In this document: positions 29,915 to 38,778 of the stretch, piece after piece | How positions within the stretch are numbered: position 1 is the stretch's first letter | Layout: each line of letters begins with the position of its first letter | Source: Xanthomonas sp. Leaf148 | GTDB lineage: Bacteria; Pseudomonadota; Gammaproteobacteria; Xanthomonadales; Xanthomonadaceae | DNA: 64,000 bases | Reading direction: 5' to 3' | Assembly (NCBI RefSeq): GCF_001423585.1 | Contig: NZ_LMOP01000008.1 | Span: forward strand, 670,982 to 734,981 | Position numbers and translations under genes: made by a program | The notes under the pieces: model-generated | Seen by the model: the letters and a program-made list of their open reading frames with translations, nothing else | What the model was told of the DNA's origin: nothing | Databases searched by the model: none

Positions 29915-31831
29915 TCAGCCTACGCTGCGCGCCTGGTTACGCTGCTGCTCATTCTGATCTTGAGCCTGCGTCTGCGTCTGCGCGTCCTGCCGCACGGCAT
30001 TGCTGCTTTGCTCCAACGGGCGCTCTGCAGCGGCGGCCTTGTCCGCATAGATCCGTTGGTGCGCCGGGTCGCTCGGCTGACCCTGTACAGCGAACAATCC
30101 GGTGCCGTCCTTGCTCTGCATGACCGCGTCGATGCGCTGCAGACCGCTGACCTTGGCTTCGAAGGCCAATGAACCCGCCGCATTTTCCAACGCACGACGG
30201 TCGGTGAATGCATTCGGACCCAGCTGTTCCAGCTTGCTAACGGCCTGGTTGTACAGCGGATGATCGGGATTGGTTTTTTCCGACAGCAACGGCGTCTTCT
30301 CGGCCTGCTTCAGTGCCTTGAGCGTATCGCCACCCACTACGCCATCATCCTGTAGCCCGTGTGCACGCTGAAAGGCCTTGACCGCTTCACCCGTTCGCTG
30401 ACCATAGGCGCCGTCGGCGTCGAGCGCATTGCCCTTTGCGTCCTTGTAGCCCAACTGCTGCAAGGTCTGCTGCACTTTCAAAACCTCAGTGCCGTGCGCC
30501 TTGTCGCGCAGCACCCCGGATGTTTCTGCCCCAGCCTGCGCATGCGCCGGTTTGTGTGCGTTGCCGTCGTGAGACTGCTGCTTGCTTTGGCTGCGGTCCT
30601 GCAGCAACTCGCGCGCCTCGGACAGCGGGTCGCTGGCATAGAGCTTGACGCCCTTGGCGTGCTTGCGTTCAAGGTAGGTGTCAAGTGAACTGAGTTCGAC
30701 GCCCTCGCCACCACGCGACTGGCTGATCTTGAGTTCGCCATCCTTGGGGTCGCGCACCACCATGGTGATGTGGTCGATGCCCTTGTAGCGCCCCTTGTCC
30801 CAACTCTGGGGACCATTGTCCTCGCCAATGATCATGCCCTCTTTGAGGGTCTGGGCAGTGACGTCTTTGCCTTCAATCAGCACGCCGGATCGCTCCTTCG
30901 CCTTTTCCAGGATCATCGCCGCACCGTCAATTGCCAGCTTGAATTCGTCATTTTTGCTGAACACGGTATGCCCAGCTTTGGCGTTGATCTCCTTCATGGT
31001 TGCGTTCTGCATCGTGGCTACCCAGCCAGAACAATCGACATATCCCTGCTCCGGGTGCTTACCATCCACACCTGCGTGCTTGCCGCTCATCGCGTATTTG
31101 ACGTGGTCATACTTCTCCGTCAAATCGTAGGCAGCGCTTAGCTCGATAGGACCCTTCTGCTGTGCTGCCGGCGTCCGTGCTTGTTCAGGAGTGCCCTGTG
31201 TCTGCGTCGATACGCGTGAAGGTGCATCGTTAACTGGTTCGATGCCCTTTTCAGGGATTCGGATTCGATCAAACTTACTATCCCAGTATTGACTGAACGT
31301 TTGTGCCATTTCCTTGTCAGGAAGACGTTTAAACGCATCGTAGTCGACCCCTGTAACTTCCTTCAGGTCTTCTCTGGAGACATTGTTGATGATCTTCGCG
31401 CGGGTATCGGGGCGGATGAATTCGCCGTGTGTGATCGCCGACTGGATCGAACGATAGCCGTCTGCACCCTGCTGGTGCGCCATGTACAGGTCCATTCCAT
31501 CCGGCTGCTCTTTGCCCGATAGATAGGGCATGCCGTTGTTACTATGGCGGTTTACCAGAATGCGACGATTGTCCTGATACAGTTGTGCAGCCGCATCGGT
31601 GTTAGCGACAGCATCCAACTCACGGCCCTTGATGCCGTATTGCTCAGCCGTTTGGGGTACGAACTGAAATAAACCTTTGGCGCTATCAGGGCCGCGGGAT
31701 GCCTGTTCGTTAAACTGGCCGCCGGTTTCGATGTAGGCGAAGCGCATAAAGTCGTCGCGCGGAATATTCCGCTGCTGTGCTTCACGTTCGATGATGTCCA
31801 GTACTTCAGCGCGGGTGTAGTCACGTGCCAT
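29915..31831 (-). CDS. Type IV secretion antibacterial effector (X-Tfe), peptidoglycan hydrolase with XVIPCD
   Basis: A 638-residue multidomain protein. Residues 1-150 resemble a lytic transglycosylase, with Glu35 in AYIETGGQF, GLFQF and an AHQQGADG segment. Residues 230-400 resemble NlpC/P60: Cys267 in YVDCSGW and His354 in GIDHITMVV. A PG_binding_1 domain covers about 446-508. The tail from about 520 is the Xanthomonadales XVIPCD that recruits effectors to the VirD4 coupling protein: NPDHPLYNQAV, GLQRIDAV, FAVQGQPSDPAHQRIYAD, then a Gln-rich end. The start at 31831 has GGAG 7 bases upstream; an ATG at 31843 has none. The next upstream gene encodes a lipoprotein that is likely its immunity protein. 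The secretion machinery is not in the window. Confidence 0.93.
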   Translation of the reverse strand: MARDYTRAEVLDIIEREAQQRNIPRDDFMRFAYIETGGQFNEQASRGPDSAKGLFQFVPQTAEQYGIKGRELDAVANTDAAAQLYQDNRRILVNRHSNNGMPYLSGKEQPDGMDLYMAHQQGADGYRSIQSAITHGEFIRPDTRAKIINNVSREDLKEVTGVDYDAFKRLPDKEMAQTFSQYWDSKFDRIRIPEKGIEPVNDAPSRVSTQTQGTPEQARTPAAQQKGPIELSAAYDLTEKYDHVKYAMSGKHAGVDGKHPEQGYVDCSGWVATMQNATMKEINAKAGHTVFSKNDEFKLAIDGAAMILEKAKERSGVLIEGKDVTAQTLKEGMIIGEDNGPQSWDKGRYKGIDHITMVVRDPKDGELKISQSRGGEGVELSSLDTYLERKHAKGVKLYASDPLSEARELLQDRSQSKQQSHDGNAHKPAHAQAGAETSGVLRDKAHGTEVLKVQQTLQQLGYKDAKGNALDADGAYGQRTGEAVKAFQRAHGLQDDGVVGGDTLKALKQAEKTPLLSEKTNPDHPLYNQAVSKLEQLGPNAFTDRRALENAAGSLAFEAKVSGLQRIDAVMQSKDGTGLFAVQGQPSDPAHQRIYADKAAAAERPLEQSSNAVRQDAQTQTQAQDQNEQQRNQARSVG

Positions 31832-31903
31832 CGCGTTCTCCATGCGATTGAGGCGGCAGCATATGCTGCCGCGTTAAGTCGACCTGAGCCAATCCTTTGG
31901 CCC

Positions 31904-32818
31904 TTACCGGGAGGTCGACCGGTAGGTTTTCTGCGCCACATCGTAAAGGTATTCGGTCACAGTGTCACCCTGGCTGGCTGCTCCCGGAACGCTCACCCGC
32001 AACAGCGGCATGTCGCTACCATCTTGCGGCACGATTGCTAGCTTGCCGGTGACGTCGACGCAAGGGATGGAGCCGGGTGAGTCAGGTCCGCAGCTAGCGT
32101 CGTTATTGGAGCCGGCCTCAAGCGTTGCAACGTAGCGCCACATGTTTTCATCGGTTTTTGTCAATTCGTGCGGATTGAATAGCAGGATCTCGATCGTCCG
32201 CATGCGGACACCCGAGACCAGATACCACGTGGGTAACGCCAGCAGCATGTCGCCCGAGGGTGTGCTCCAGGTCTGTGGCTTGCGCTCGGTATCAACCTCG
32301 TTGCCTTTTTCGCTGCCCCCGAATTCACCAATGTAGGGTTCTACGCCTCGCAGCTTCCACGGCGACTTGCTACCAGGCTCGCTAGTCACGAACGTGGCCT
32401 GTGCCAAGGTCACCTTGGTGTCTGGCGCAGGGTAGTGATTCTCGCGCTCGGCACCGTAGAGCTCGGGCGTTTCCCAGGCGAAGCCGGTGTAGTAACGCGT
32501 ACCACCGAGTTCAAATTGAAAGCCGTACCAGTAATTGATCCAGCTGCCATTGGCGACTTCGTAAGAAGTTGCTCCGTCGCCATCGAGGTTGCTGATGAAG
32601 TAGAGCACGCTATCCGGACGGGGGGGCTGGAGCTGTTGGGTTGAACCCTGGGTTGCATCCTGCATGGGAGAAGCATCCTTGTCTGAAGGTTTGGGGATGG
32701 CGCTGGCCGCGGTGGCGGCTGTCTTCGGAGGTGTGGCGTCCGTTGCCGCCGGCTTGCAGGCGGCGATCATCGCTAGCGCAAGGATCAGTGGAATCTTCCT
32801 GACGAGCATAGGGTGCAT
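31904..32818 (-). CDS. Lipoprotein, probable immunity protein (X-Tfi) for the adjacent effector
   Basis: A protein of about 304 residues. A lipoprotein signal ends in LAMIAACKP, so Cys would be lipidated; no Asp at +2 argues for outer-membrane sorting. A low-complexity Ala/Thr/Pro linker of about 50 residues follows, then a globular domain with SVLYFISNLDGDGATSYEVA. Known X-Tfi proteins are periplasmic lipoproteins encoded next to their effector, which is the basis for this call. It lies 72 bases upstream of the effector on the same strand. An alternative ATG at 32809 has a better-spaced GGA. Confidence 0.8.
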   Translation of the reverse strand: MHPMLVRKIPLILALAMIAACKPAATDATPPKTAATAASAIPKPSDKDASPMQDATQGSTQQLQPPRPDSVLYFISNLDGDGATSYEVANGSWINYWYGFQFELGGTRYYTGFAWETPELYGAERENHYPAPDTKVTLAQATFVTSEPGSKSPWKLRGVEPYIGEFGGSEKGNEVDTERKPQTWSTPSGDMLLALPTWYLVSGVRMRTIEILLFNPHELTKTDENMWRYVATLEAGSNNDASCGPDSPGSIPCVDVTGKLAIVPQDGSDMPLLRVSVPGAASQGDTVTEYLYDVAQKTYRSTSR

Positions 32819-33011
32819 CCATTGCGGAGGGCGGCGAAAGTCTACTCCAGCGCGGCGATGTGTCCAGTCGTCGCGCCGAGCATTGCGGGGGCAGGATGCC
32901 CGCTGGACATGGGGCTTCGGGGTAAGCGGAGGTGTGGGGTTTTAGGCCTGCACCTCGTCCGTTGCATCACCCGTCCGCTGAAACCTTAGTGGTGCCGAGC
33001 GGCCTGCGTGC

Positions 33012-33536
33012 TCACGCCAGCGGTGTATTGGAAATGATCTCCACCCAATAGCCGTCCGGGTCCTTGATGAAAGCCAGGTGCTTCATGCGGCCGTCTTGCA
33101 GGCGTTTTTGGTATGCCACGCCGAGGCTGTCGAAGCGTGCGCAGGCGGCGTGGATGTCCGGTACCGAGACGCAAATGTGGCCGAAGCCGCGTGGGTCGCT
33201 GTTGCCGTCGTGATAGACCGGGCCGTCCTGGGTTTCGGTGCCGTGGTTGTGGGTGAGTTCCAGCACGCCAGGGATGCCGGCCATCCACAGACGGCGCGCT
33301 GCGTCGTCGTCGGGAATCGCTACGCCTTCCAGCAGCAGTGCGAGAAAGTACAGGCTGAACTGGGCTTCGGCGAAGTGACGCGCATCCAGCAGGCGGAAGC
33401 CGAGTACGCGCGTGTAGAAGTCCAATGAGCGTTGCGCATCCTTGATGCGCAGCATGGTGTGGTTGAACACGAAACCACTGGTTTCAGCGGGCGCGGTGCT
33501 GGCGCCGGGAACGTGTTGCAGATCGGTCAGAGGCAT
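33012..33536 (-). CDS. gloA: Lactoylglutathione lyase (glyoxalase I)
   Basis: A 174-residue enzyme of methylglyoxal detoxification. The betaalphabetabetabeta glyoxalase fold shows its metal ligands: His in FVFNHTMLRI, Glu in VLELTHNHGTE, His in GFGHICVSVPD and Glu in GYWVEII. It is longer than E. coli GloA (135) and closer to the Zn-type 170-180 residue enzymes. It stands alone on the minus strand between the immunity gene and copB. Confidence 0.95.
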   Translation of the reverse strand: MPLTDLQHVPGASTAPAETSGFVFNHTMLRIKDAQRSLDFYTRVLGFRLLDARHFAEAQFSLYFLALLLEGVAIPDDDAARRLWMAGIPGVLELTHNHGTETQDGPVYHDGNSDPRGFGHICVSVPDIHAACARFDSLGVAYQKRLQDGRMKHLAFIKDPDGYWVEIISNTPLA

Positions 33537-33751
33537 GTTGGGTTCCTTGTTGAAATCCGGGGCACAGGTCAGTGCTGCAGTGGATGCCGATGTTAGCGAG
33601 GCAATGGTTGTCGGCGTGTCTGCATTACGCGCGTCGGTGATCTGGCCGCAACGCGCTGTAGTCGATCATTGCTTTATGTCTGCGTTTGCCTGCGTACAGG
33701 CCGTGCGCATGGGCCGGAGCGGCTAGGTCCATGCGCACGGCTGTGTCCATC

Positions 33752-35026
33752 TCAAAACCAGATGCGCACGCCGGCGATGAAGCGGCTGTCGCGTGCCGGT
33801 TCGTCATCCATCGTGGCGCGCTGGGCTCGGTCGCCGAAGTTGCGCTGATGCACCCAGCCGATGTAGGGCGCAAACCGGCGCGTGATTTCGTAGCGCAGTC
33901 GCACGCCCGCTTCGAGCTGCTCCAGTCCGCTGTCGATGCCGCGCTGTGTATCCTCGCTCAGTGCGGTGTTTGCTTCCACACGCGGCTTCAGGATCAGGCG
34001 GTTGGTGAGCAGCACGTCGTATTCGCCTTCCAGGCGCAGGGCCGCGCGACCGCCGCTGCCCACGAAGAGGGTGGCCTCGGTTTCGAACTTGTACGGCGCC
34101 AGGCCTTGCACGCCGAATGCTGCCCAACTGCGATGGTCGGTGCCGATGTCCTGACGCACGCCAACCAGCACATCCCACCAGGGCGAAACGGCGTGGCCGT
34201 AGAACGCTTCGACCGACGCATCTTGCGTGCGCCCCTGTTGTCGCTCGCCTTCGCTGCGTAGCCAGAGCCGGTTGATGTCTCCACCGATCCACGCGCGCGC
34301 CTCCCATTCCTGGCCGCTTCCGCGATCGCTGTCGAAGGCCTCCAGTCGATCGAGTAGCACGTACCGGTTGACTCCCGTGCCATGCATCGCGTGGCTCTGC
34401 AACGGGGCGAAGGCCGCTGCGATGTCTTCGGCGGTCGGCTCTGGAATCGGCTCGCGTGGCAGTGCGGTGCTGTGGATGGATGCATGCGTTTGCATCGGCA
34501 CGTTTGTAGGCGCGTCCTGATGCATCTGCGCATGGTCCATAGGTGTGTGATCCATCGGCATCTGCTGCGCTGGGGCTTCATCCATGGAAGCGTGATTCAT
34601 CGCCGCGTGATCCATGGAGCCATGCTCCATGCCCGCGTGCGACATGTGGCTGTGATCGGCAGGCGGTTTTGATGCGGATTTCTGCGTCTCGGCATGCTGC
34701 AGCGCCGGTACATCGGTGTGTGCTGCATGTTGTGCGGCGTCGTGGTGAGCAGTCTCTGCAGGCGATGACGCCTGACCGACGTGCTTCTTGTGCGCGTGGG
34801 CCATCTCGATGGCAGGAGGCGTGTCCTGCGCAGTTGTCGACTCCGCATCCGACGCTGTCACCGTGTGCAAATCGGCATCGTCAGCTTCGGCCGTCATCTG
34901 CATTGCATGCACATGCGTGTCGTGCGCTGCGTCGTTGCTCTGTGCATCCACATGTTCCTGTGCGGCCAACGATGCACTGAGCAACCACGTGCTCACGAAC
35001 AGTGGGCGTAGACGTAACGCGCTCAT
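33752..35026 (-). CDS. copB: Copper resistance outer-membrane protein CopB
   Basis: A 424-residue protein. A signal peptide (about 1-22) is followed by a His-rich stretch and then a Met/His/Asp-rich repeat region (about residues 105-165, with units such as MDHAAMNHASMDE and MPMDHTPMDHAQM) that suits Cu(I)/Cu(II) binding. The C-terminal about 220 residues form the CopB beta-barrel domain, ending in GVRIWF. Its start overlaps the copA stop as ATGA, so the two are translationally coupled. A longer reading from 35329 overlaps copA and is rejected. Confidence 0.93.
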   Translation of the reverse strand: MSALRLRPLFVSTWLLSASLAAQEHVDAQSNDAAHDTHVHAMQMTAEADDADLHTVTASDAESTTAQDTPPAIEMAHAHKKHVGQASSPAETAHHDAAQHAAHTDVPALQHAETQKSASKPPADHSHMSHAGMEHGSMDHAAMNHASMDEAPAQQMPMDHTPMDHAQMHQDAPTNVPMQTHASIHSTALPREPIPEPTAEDIAAAFAPLQSHAMHGTGVNRYVLLDRLEAFDSDRGSGQEWEARAWIGGDINRLWLRSEGERQQGRTQDASVEAFYGHAVSPWWDVLVGVRQDIGTDHRSWAAFGVQGLAPYKFETEATLFVGSGGRAALRLEGEYDVLLTNRLILKPRVEANTALSEDTQRGIDSGLEQLEAGVRLRYEITRRFAPYIGWVHQRNFGDRAQRATMDDEPARDSRFIAGVRIWF

Positions 35027-36825
35027 GCGTCCACCCGCACTTCGCGCATCATGCCCGCTTCCATGTGGTACAGCAGATGGCAGTGGTAGGCCCAGCGGCC
35101 GAGCGCATCCGCGCGCACGCGGTAGCTGCGGCGCGTGCCGGGCGGCATGTCGATGGTGTGCTTGCGCACCTGGAAATTGCCGTCGGCATCTTCCAGGTCG
35201 CTCCACATGCCGTGCAGGTGAATCGGGTGTTGCATCATGGTGTCGTTGACCAGCACGATGCGCAGCCGCTCGCCGTAACGCAGCCGCAGCGGGTCGGCCG
35301 AGGCGAAGGCGATACCGTCGAAGGACCACGCGAATTTTTCCATGTGGCCGGTCAGATGCAGCTCGATCTCGCGACTAGGCGCGCGGCCATCCGGGTCGTC
35401 GAACAGGCTGTGCAGATCGCCGTAACACAGCACGCGGCGGCCGTTATCGCGCAGGCCTATGCCGGGGTCGTCCAGTCGCGGTGCAGTGGCATTGCTGCGC
35501 ATGTCGATCAATGGATTGCCAGTTTCGCTGGCGGAGTGGTGCGGTGCCTTGTCCGATGCGCTGTCCGGGGTGTGCGCATGCTGGGCCGGCATCGGCATCG
35601 CATGTCCGGCATGCATGTCGCCCTGCATGGCATCGTCAGCGTGCATAGAGTGATCGGCATGTCCCATGCCATCGCCATGCCCCATGTCCTGCATGGTCAG
35701 GATCGCGCGTGGGTCCAGTGTGGGAATTGGCGCCCGCAGGCCATGCCGCACTGCCAGCGTGCCGCAGGCAAATCCGGTGCGGCCCATGTCCTGCGCAAAC
35801 AACGTAAACGCGTCCTGGCCGGTCGGTTCGATGAGCACATCGAAGGTTTCGGCCGCGGCAATCCGCAGCTCGTCCACGCTGACCGGATGCACGTATTGGC
35901 CGTCGGCGGCGACCACGGTCATGCGCAGGCCGGGGATGCGGATGTCGAAGTAGGTCATCGAGGAGCCATTGATGAAACGCAGCAACACCTTTTCGCCGGG
36001 AGTGAACAAGCCGGTCCAGTTGCCGGCCGGCGCCACGCCGTTGAGCAGATAGGTGTAGGTGTTGGCGTTGACGTCCGACAGGTCGGTGGGTGTCATGCGC
36101 ATGCGCCCCCACATGCCGCGGTCGGCCAGTGTCGCGCGCAAGCCGTCTTCGCGGGCATCGCGCACAAAATCGCCCACCGTGCGTTGCGCGTAATTGTCGT
36201 GGCTGGGCATCTGTTTTAAACGACGGAACAGCGCCGCCGGGTCGAGATCGGTCCAGTCCGATAACAGCACCACATGTTCGCGATCGTGGCGGTACGGCGG
36301 CGGTGTCAGCGGGTCGATGACGATGGCGCCATACAGGCCGGCCTGCTCCTGGAACATCGAGTGGCTGTGGTACCAGTAGGTGCCGGATTGGCGCAGCGCG
36401 AAGCGGTAGTGATATTCCTGGCCCGGCGCGATGCCATCGAAGCTCATGCCCGGCACGCCGTCCATGTTGGCGGGCAGCAGCAGGCCATGCCAATGCACCG
36501 AGGTGGGCTGGTCGGTCAGCGCATTACGCACACGCACGCTCACCGTGTCGCCCTCGCGCCAGCGCAGCGTTGGCGCAGGCAGGCTCTGATTGACGGTGAT
36601 GGCAGGGCGCGTGCGCCCGGTGAAATTGACCGGCAGGCGGCCGATCTGCAGCGACTGGCTGCTGCCGCGCAGGACCGGCGTGGAGACCGCGCCGGCCGCA
36701 CGCGCATCGGTGCGCCACAGCCCGGCGCCTGCGGCAAGCCCGCCCAGGGCCAGGCCTTGCACAAAACGGCGCCGGCTGAGGGTGGGTGTGGATGTTGGAT
36801 CGAACACAGGGGAATCGGAAGACAT
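35023..36825 (-). CDS. copA: Copper resistance multicopper oxidase CopA
   Basis: A 600-residue periplasmic oxidase. The twin-arginine signal has LSRRRFVQGLALGGLAAG. Copper-ligand motifs are seen in order: HWHGLLL, TYWYHSHSMF, HPIHLHGMW and YHCHLLYHMEAGMM. Around residues 370-420 there is a Met/His-rich insert (QDMGHGDGMGHADHSMHADD), typical of the plasmid/chromosomal CopA of plant pathogens. It lies 225 bases below copL and overlaps copB by 4 bases. Confidence 0.96.
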   Translation of the reverse strand: MSSDSPVFDPTSTPTLSRRRFVQGLALGGLAAGAGLWRTDARAAGAVSTPVLRGSSQSLQIGRLPVNFTGRTRPAITVNQSLPAPTLRWREGDTVSVRVRNALTDQPTSVHWHGLLLPANMDGVPGMSFDGIAPGQEYHYRFALRQSGTYWYHSHSMFQEQAGLYGAIVIDPLTPPPYRHDREHVVLLSDWTDLDPAALFRRLKQMPSHDNYAQRTVGDFVRDAREDGLRATLADRGMWGRMRMTPTDLSDVNANTYTYLLNGVAPAGNWTGLFTPGEKVLLRFINGSSMTYFDIRIPGLRMTVVAADGQYVHPVSVDELRIAAAETFDVLIEPTGQDAFTLFAQDMGRTGFACGTLAVRHGLRAPIPTLDPRAILTMQDMGHGDGMGHADHSMHADDAMQGDMHAGHAMPMPAQHAHTPDSASDKAPHHSASETGNPLIDMRSNATAPRLDDPGIGLRDNGRRVLCYGDLHSLFDDPDGRAPSREIELHLTGHMEKFAWSFDGIAFASADPLRLRYGERLRIVLVNDTMMQHPIHLHGMWSDLEDADGNFQVRKHTIDMPPGTRRSYRVRADALGRWAYHCHLLYHMEAGMMREVRVDA

Positions 36826-37050
36826 GTCACCTCCGGCGCGTCTGCAACAGCAGGCAGACGCAGCGCATCGCTGGGAAATCCCGCGTGCGAGGACGCGGGG
36901 CGAAGCATGCGTGGAATGGCCGATGGACGCGGCGCGCGATCGTCGGATCAGACGGACGACGCACGGATCGTCGAAGCGTTCGCGCAGCCCCTGCCGATGC
37001 TGAGCAGCGGCGACGCAGCGCTGATGAAGCGCGTCGTGTCGTATCGGCCG

Positions 37051-37446
37051 TTAGCCGATGGGAGGTCGAACCGGTTGTTCGTGTGCCGGGCTGGCACGGC
37101 CTTCGTCCAGGGCGGCAGGCACCGCGGAATGACCGAGCAGCCCTGCCGGAACCGCAGGCAGGGTCAGCAAGGCCAGGCTGCCGTGTTGCAGGCAGTCACA
37201 GCTGCCCAGCTTGCAGCAGTCGCTTGCGTGCGCGTGTTGGGTCTTGTCGGGCAACGGCGCCGTATCGGGCGCTGGCATGGCGTCATGGCAAGGCATTGCT
37301 GCTGTCATGCGCGCCTGCATCGCGTGCGTTGCTACCTGCGGCCTGGCCATGTCCGGCATCGCCATGCCTACCGACGCCCACGCGCCGGTGGCCGTATTGG
37401 CGACCAGGCACAGGCATAACAGCAGGCGGAACAGGCAACGCAGCAC
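37051..37446 (-). CDS. copL: CopL-family copper-responsive regulatory protein
   Basis: A 131-residue protein with a hydrophobic signal (LFRLLLCLCLVANTATGAWA) and a small Cys/His/Met-rich body with CHDAMPAP, HAHASDCCKLGSCDCLQHG. CopL lies immediately upstream of copAB in Xanthomonas and is needed for copper induction of copAB, as I recall the literature; the mechanism is unsettled. The GTG at 37446 is the only good start in the frame above the signal; the rest of the long upstream open frame is opposite the PLP-enzyme gene. Start therefore moderately sure. Confidence 0.8.
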   Translation of the reverse strand: MLRCLFRLLLCLCLVANTATGAWASVGMAMPDMARPQVATHAMQARMTAAMPCHDAMPAPDTAPLPDKTQHAHASDCCKLGSCDCLQHGSLALLTLPAVPAGLLGHSAVPAALDEGRASPAHEQPVRPPIG

Positions 37447-37578
37447 GGGCGGTCGGGGCTGGCAAAGGACGCTGCGAGCATACCACCGGCCCGCAACTGT
37501 CCGCCCGATGACTGCCCGCCCCGGGTGCGCGCCTGGCGGCGGTAGAATCGGCGTCTCTTTCGCATCACGTCCGTGCCC

Positions 37579-38682
37579 ATGTCGCAGCGCCAGTGGGTGG
37601 CCGCCGCCATCCAGAAGATCGAGGCCGATTTCAATCGTTCGGCCGACACCCATCTGATTCCGATGGGCCTGCCGGGCTATCCGGGCATCGACCTGTACTT
37701 CAAGGACGAGTCCAGCCACCCCACCGGCAGCCTCAAGCACCGCTTGGCGCGCTCGCTGTTTTTGTATGCGCTGACCAATGGCTGGCTGCGTGCAGGGCGC
37801 CCGGTGATCGAGGCGTCCAGCGGGTCGACTGCGATTTCCGAAGCCTATTTCGCGCGCTTGCTGGGGGTGCCCTTCATCGCGGTGATGCCGGCCTCGACCT
37901 CGCCGGAAAAGATCGCCGCGATCGAATTCCAGGGCGGCCGCTGCCATCTGGTGGAGCGTGCCTGCGATCTGGACAGCGCCTCGCACCAGCTCGCGCGCGA
38001 GACCGGTGGGCACTTCATGGACCAGTTCACTTACGCCGAGCGCGCTACCGACTGGCGCGCCAATAACAACATCGCCGAATCGATCTTCAAGCAGCTGGCC
38101 GAAGAACCGCACCCCATCCCCGACTGGATCGTCTGCAGCCCCGGCACCGGCGGCACCAGCGCCACCTTGGGGCGCTATGTGCGCTATCGCCGCCATCACA
38201 CCCGCATCCTGTGCGTGGACCCGGAAGTGTCGGTGTTCTTCGACGGCTATTGCCGCGCGGTGGACGGGCAGTGCCCCAAGGAGCTGGCGATCACCGGCGG
38301 CTCGCGCATCGAAGGCATCGGCCGGCCGCGGGTGGAATCGAGCTTCATCGCCAGCTGCGTGGATGAAATGATCAAGGTGCCCGATGCCTTGAGCCTGGCC
38401 GCGATGCGTCACGTCAGCGCCACCCTGGGCCGTCGCGTGGGCGGTTCCACCGGTACCAACTTCATCGGCGTGCTGCACGCCGCGCAGCGGATGCGCGAGG
38501 AAGGCCGTCAGGGCTCCATCGTCAGCATCCTGTGCGATGCCGGCGAGCGTTACGCGCACAGTTACTACAACCCGGCCTGGTATGTGGAACGCGCGATCGA
38601 TGTCACCGACAGCGATGCGGCCATTGCCGGCGCGGTCAACGGCGGCGCATTGCCGCAGCTGCCTTGTGCTGCGCTGGAATGA
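37579..38682 (+). CDS. PLP-dependent cysteine-synthase-family enzyme
   Basis: A 367-residue fold-type II PLP enzyme of the CysK/Cds1 group. The Schiff-base lysine is in HPTGSLKHRLA, the substrate loop is EASSGSTAISEAYFA, and the PLP phosphate loop is SPGTGGTSATLGRY. The longer size and the SGSTA loop resemble Cds1-like cysteine desulfhydrases more than classic CysK, but the reaction cannot be decided from sequence alone. ATG 37579 is preferred; an in-frame GTG lies two codons upstream. It is divergent from copL, sharing a 132-base spacer. Confidence 0.8.
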   Translation: MSQRQWVAAAIQKIEADFNRSADTHLIPMGLPGYPGIDLYFKDESSHPTGSLKHRLARSLFLYALTNGWLRAGRPVIEASSGSTAISEAYFARLLGVPFIAVMPASTSPEKIAAIEFQGGRCHLVERACDLDSASHQLARETGGHFMDQFTYAERATDWRANNNIAESIFKQLAEEPHPIPDWIVCSPGTGGTSATLGRYVRYRRHHTRILCVDPEVSVFFDGYCRAVDGQCPKELAITGGSRIEGIGRPRVESSFIASCVDEMIKVPDALSLAAMRHVSATLGRRVGGSTGTNFIGVLHAAQRMREEGRQGSIVSILCDAGERYAHSYYNPAWYVERAIDVTDSDAAIAGAVNGGALPQLPCAALE

Positions 38683-38778
38683 TCGCCATATCGGGAGCCT
38701 GCTGACGCGCGCCGCGTGTCGGCAGGTGTCACCCGACATCTTCGTCATCCCTGATCCAGTCCACCGCCGGAGCGCCTC

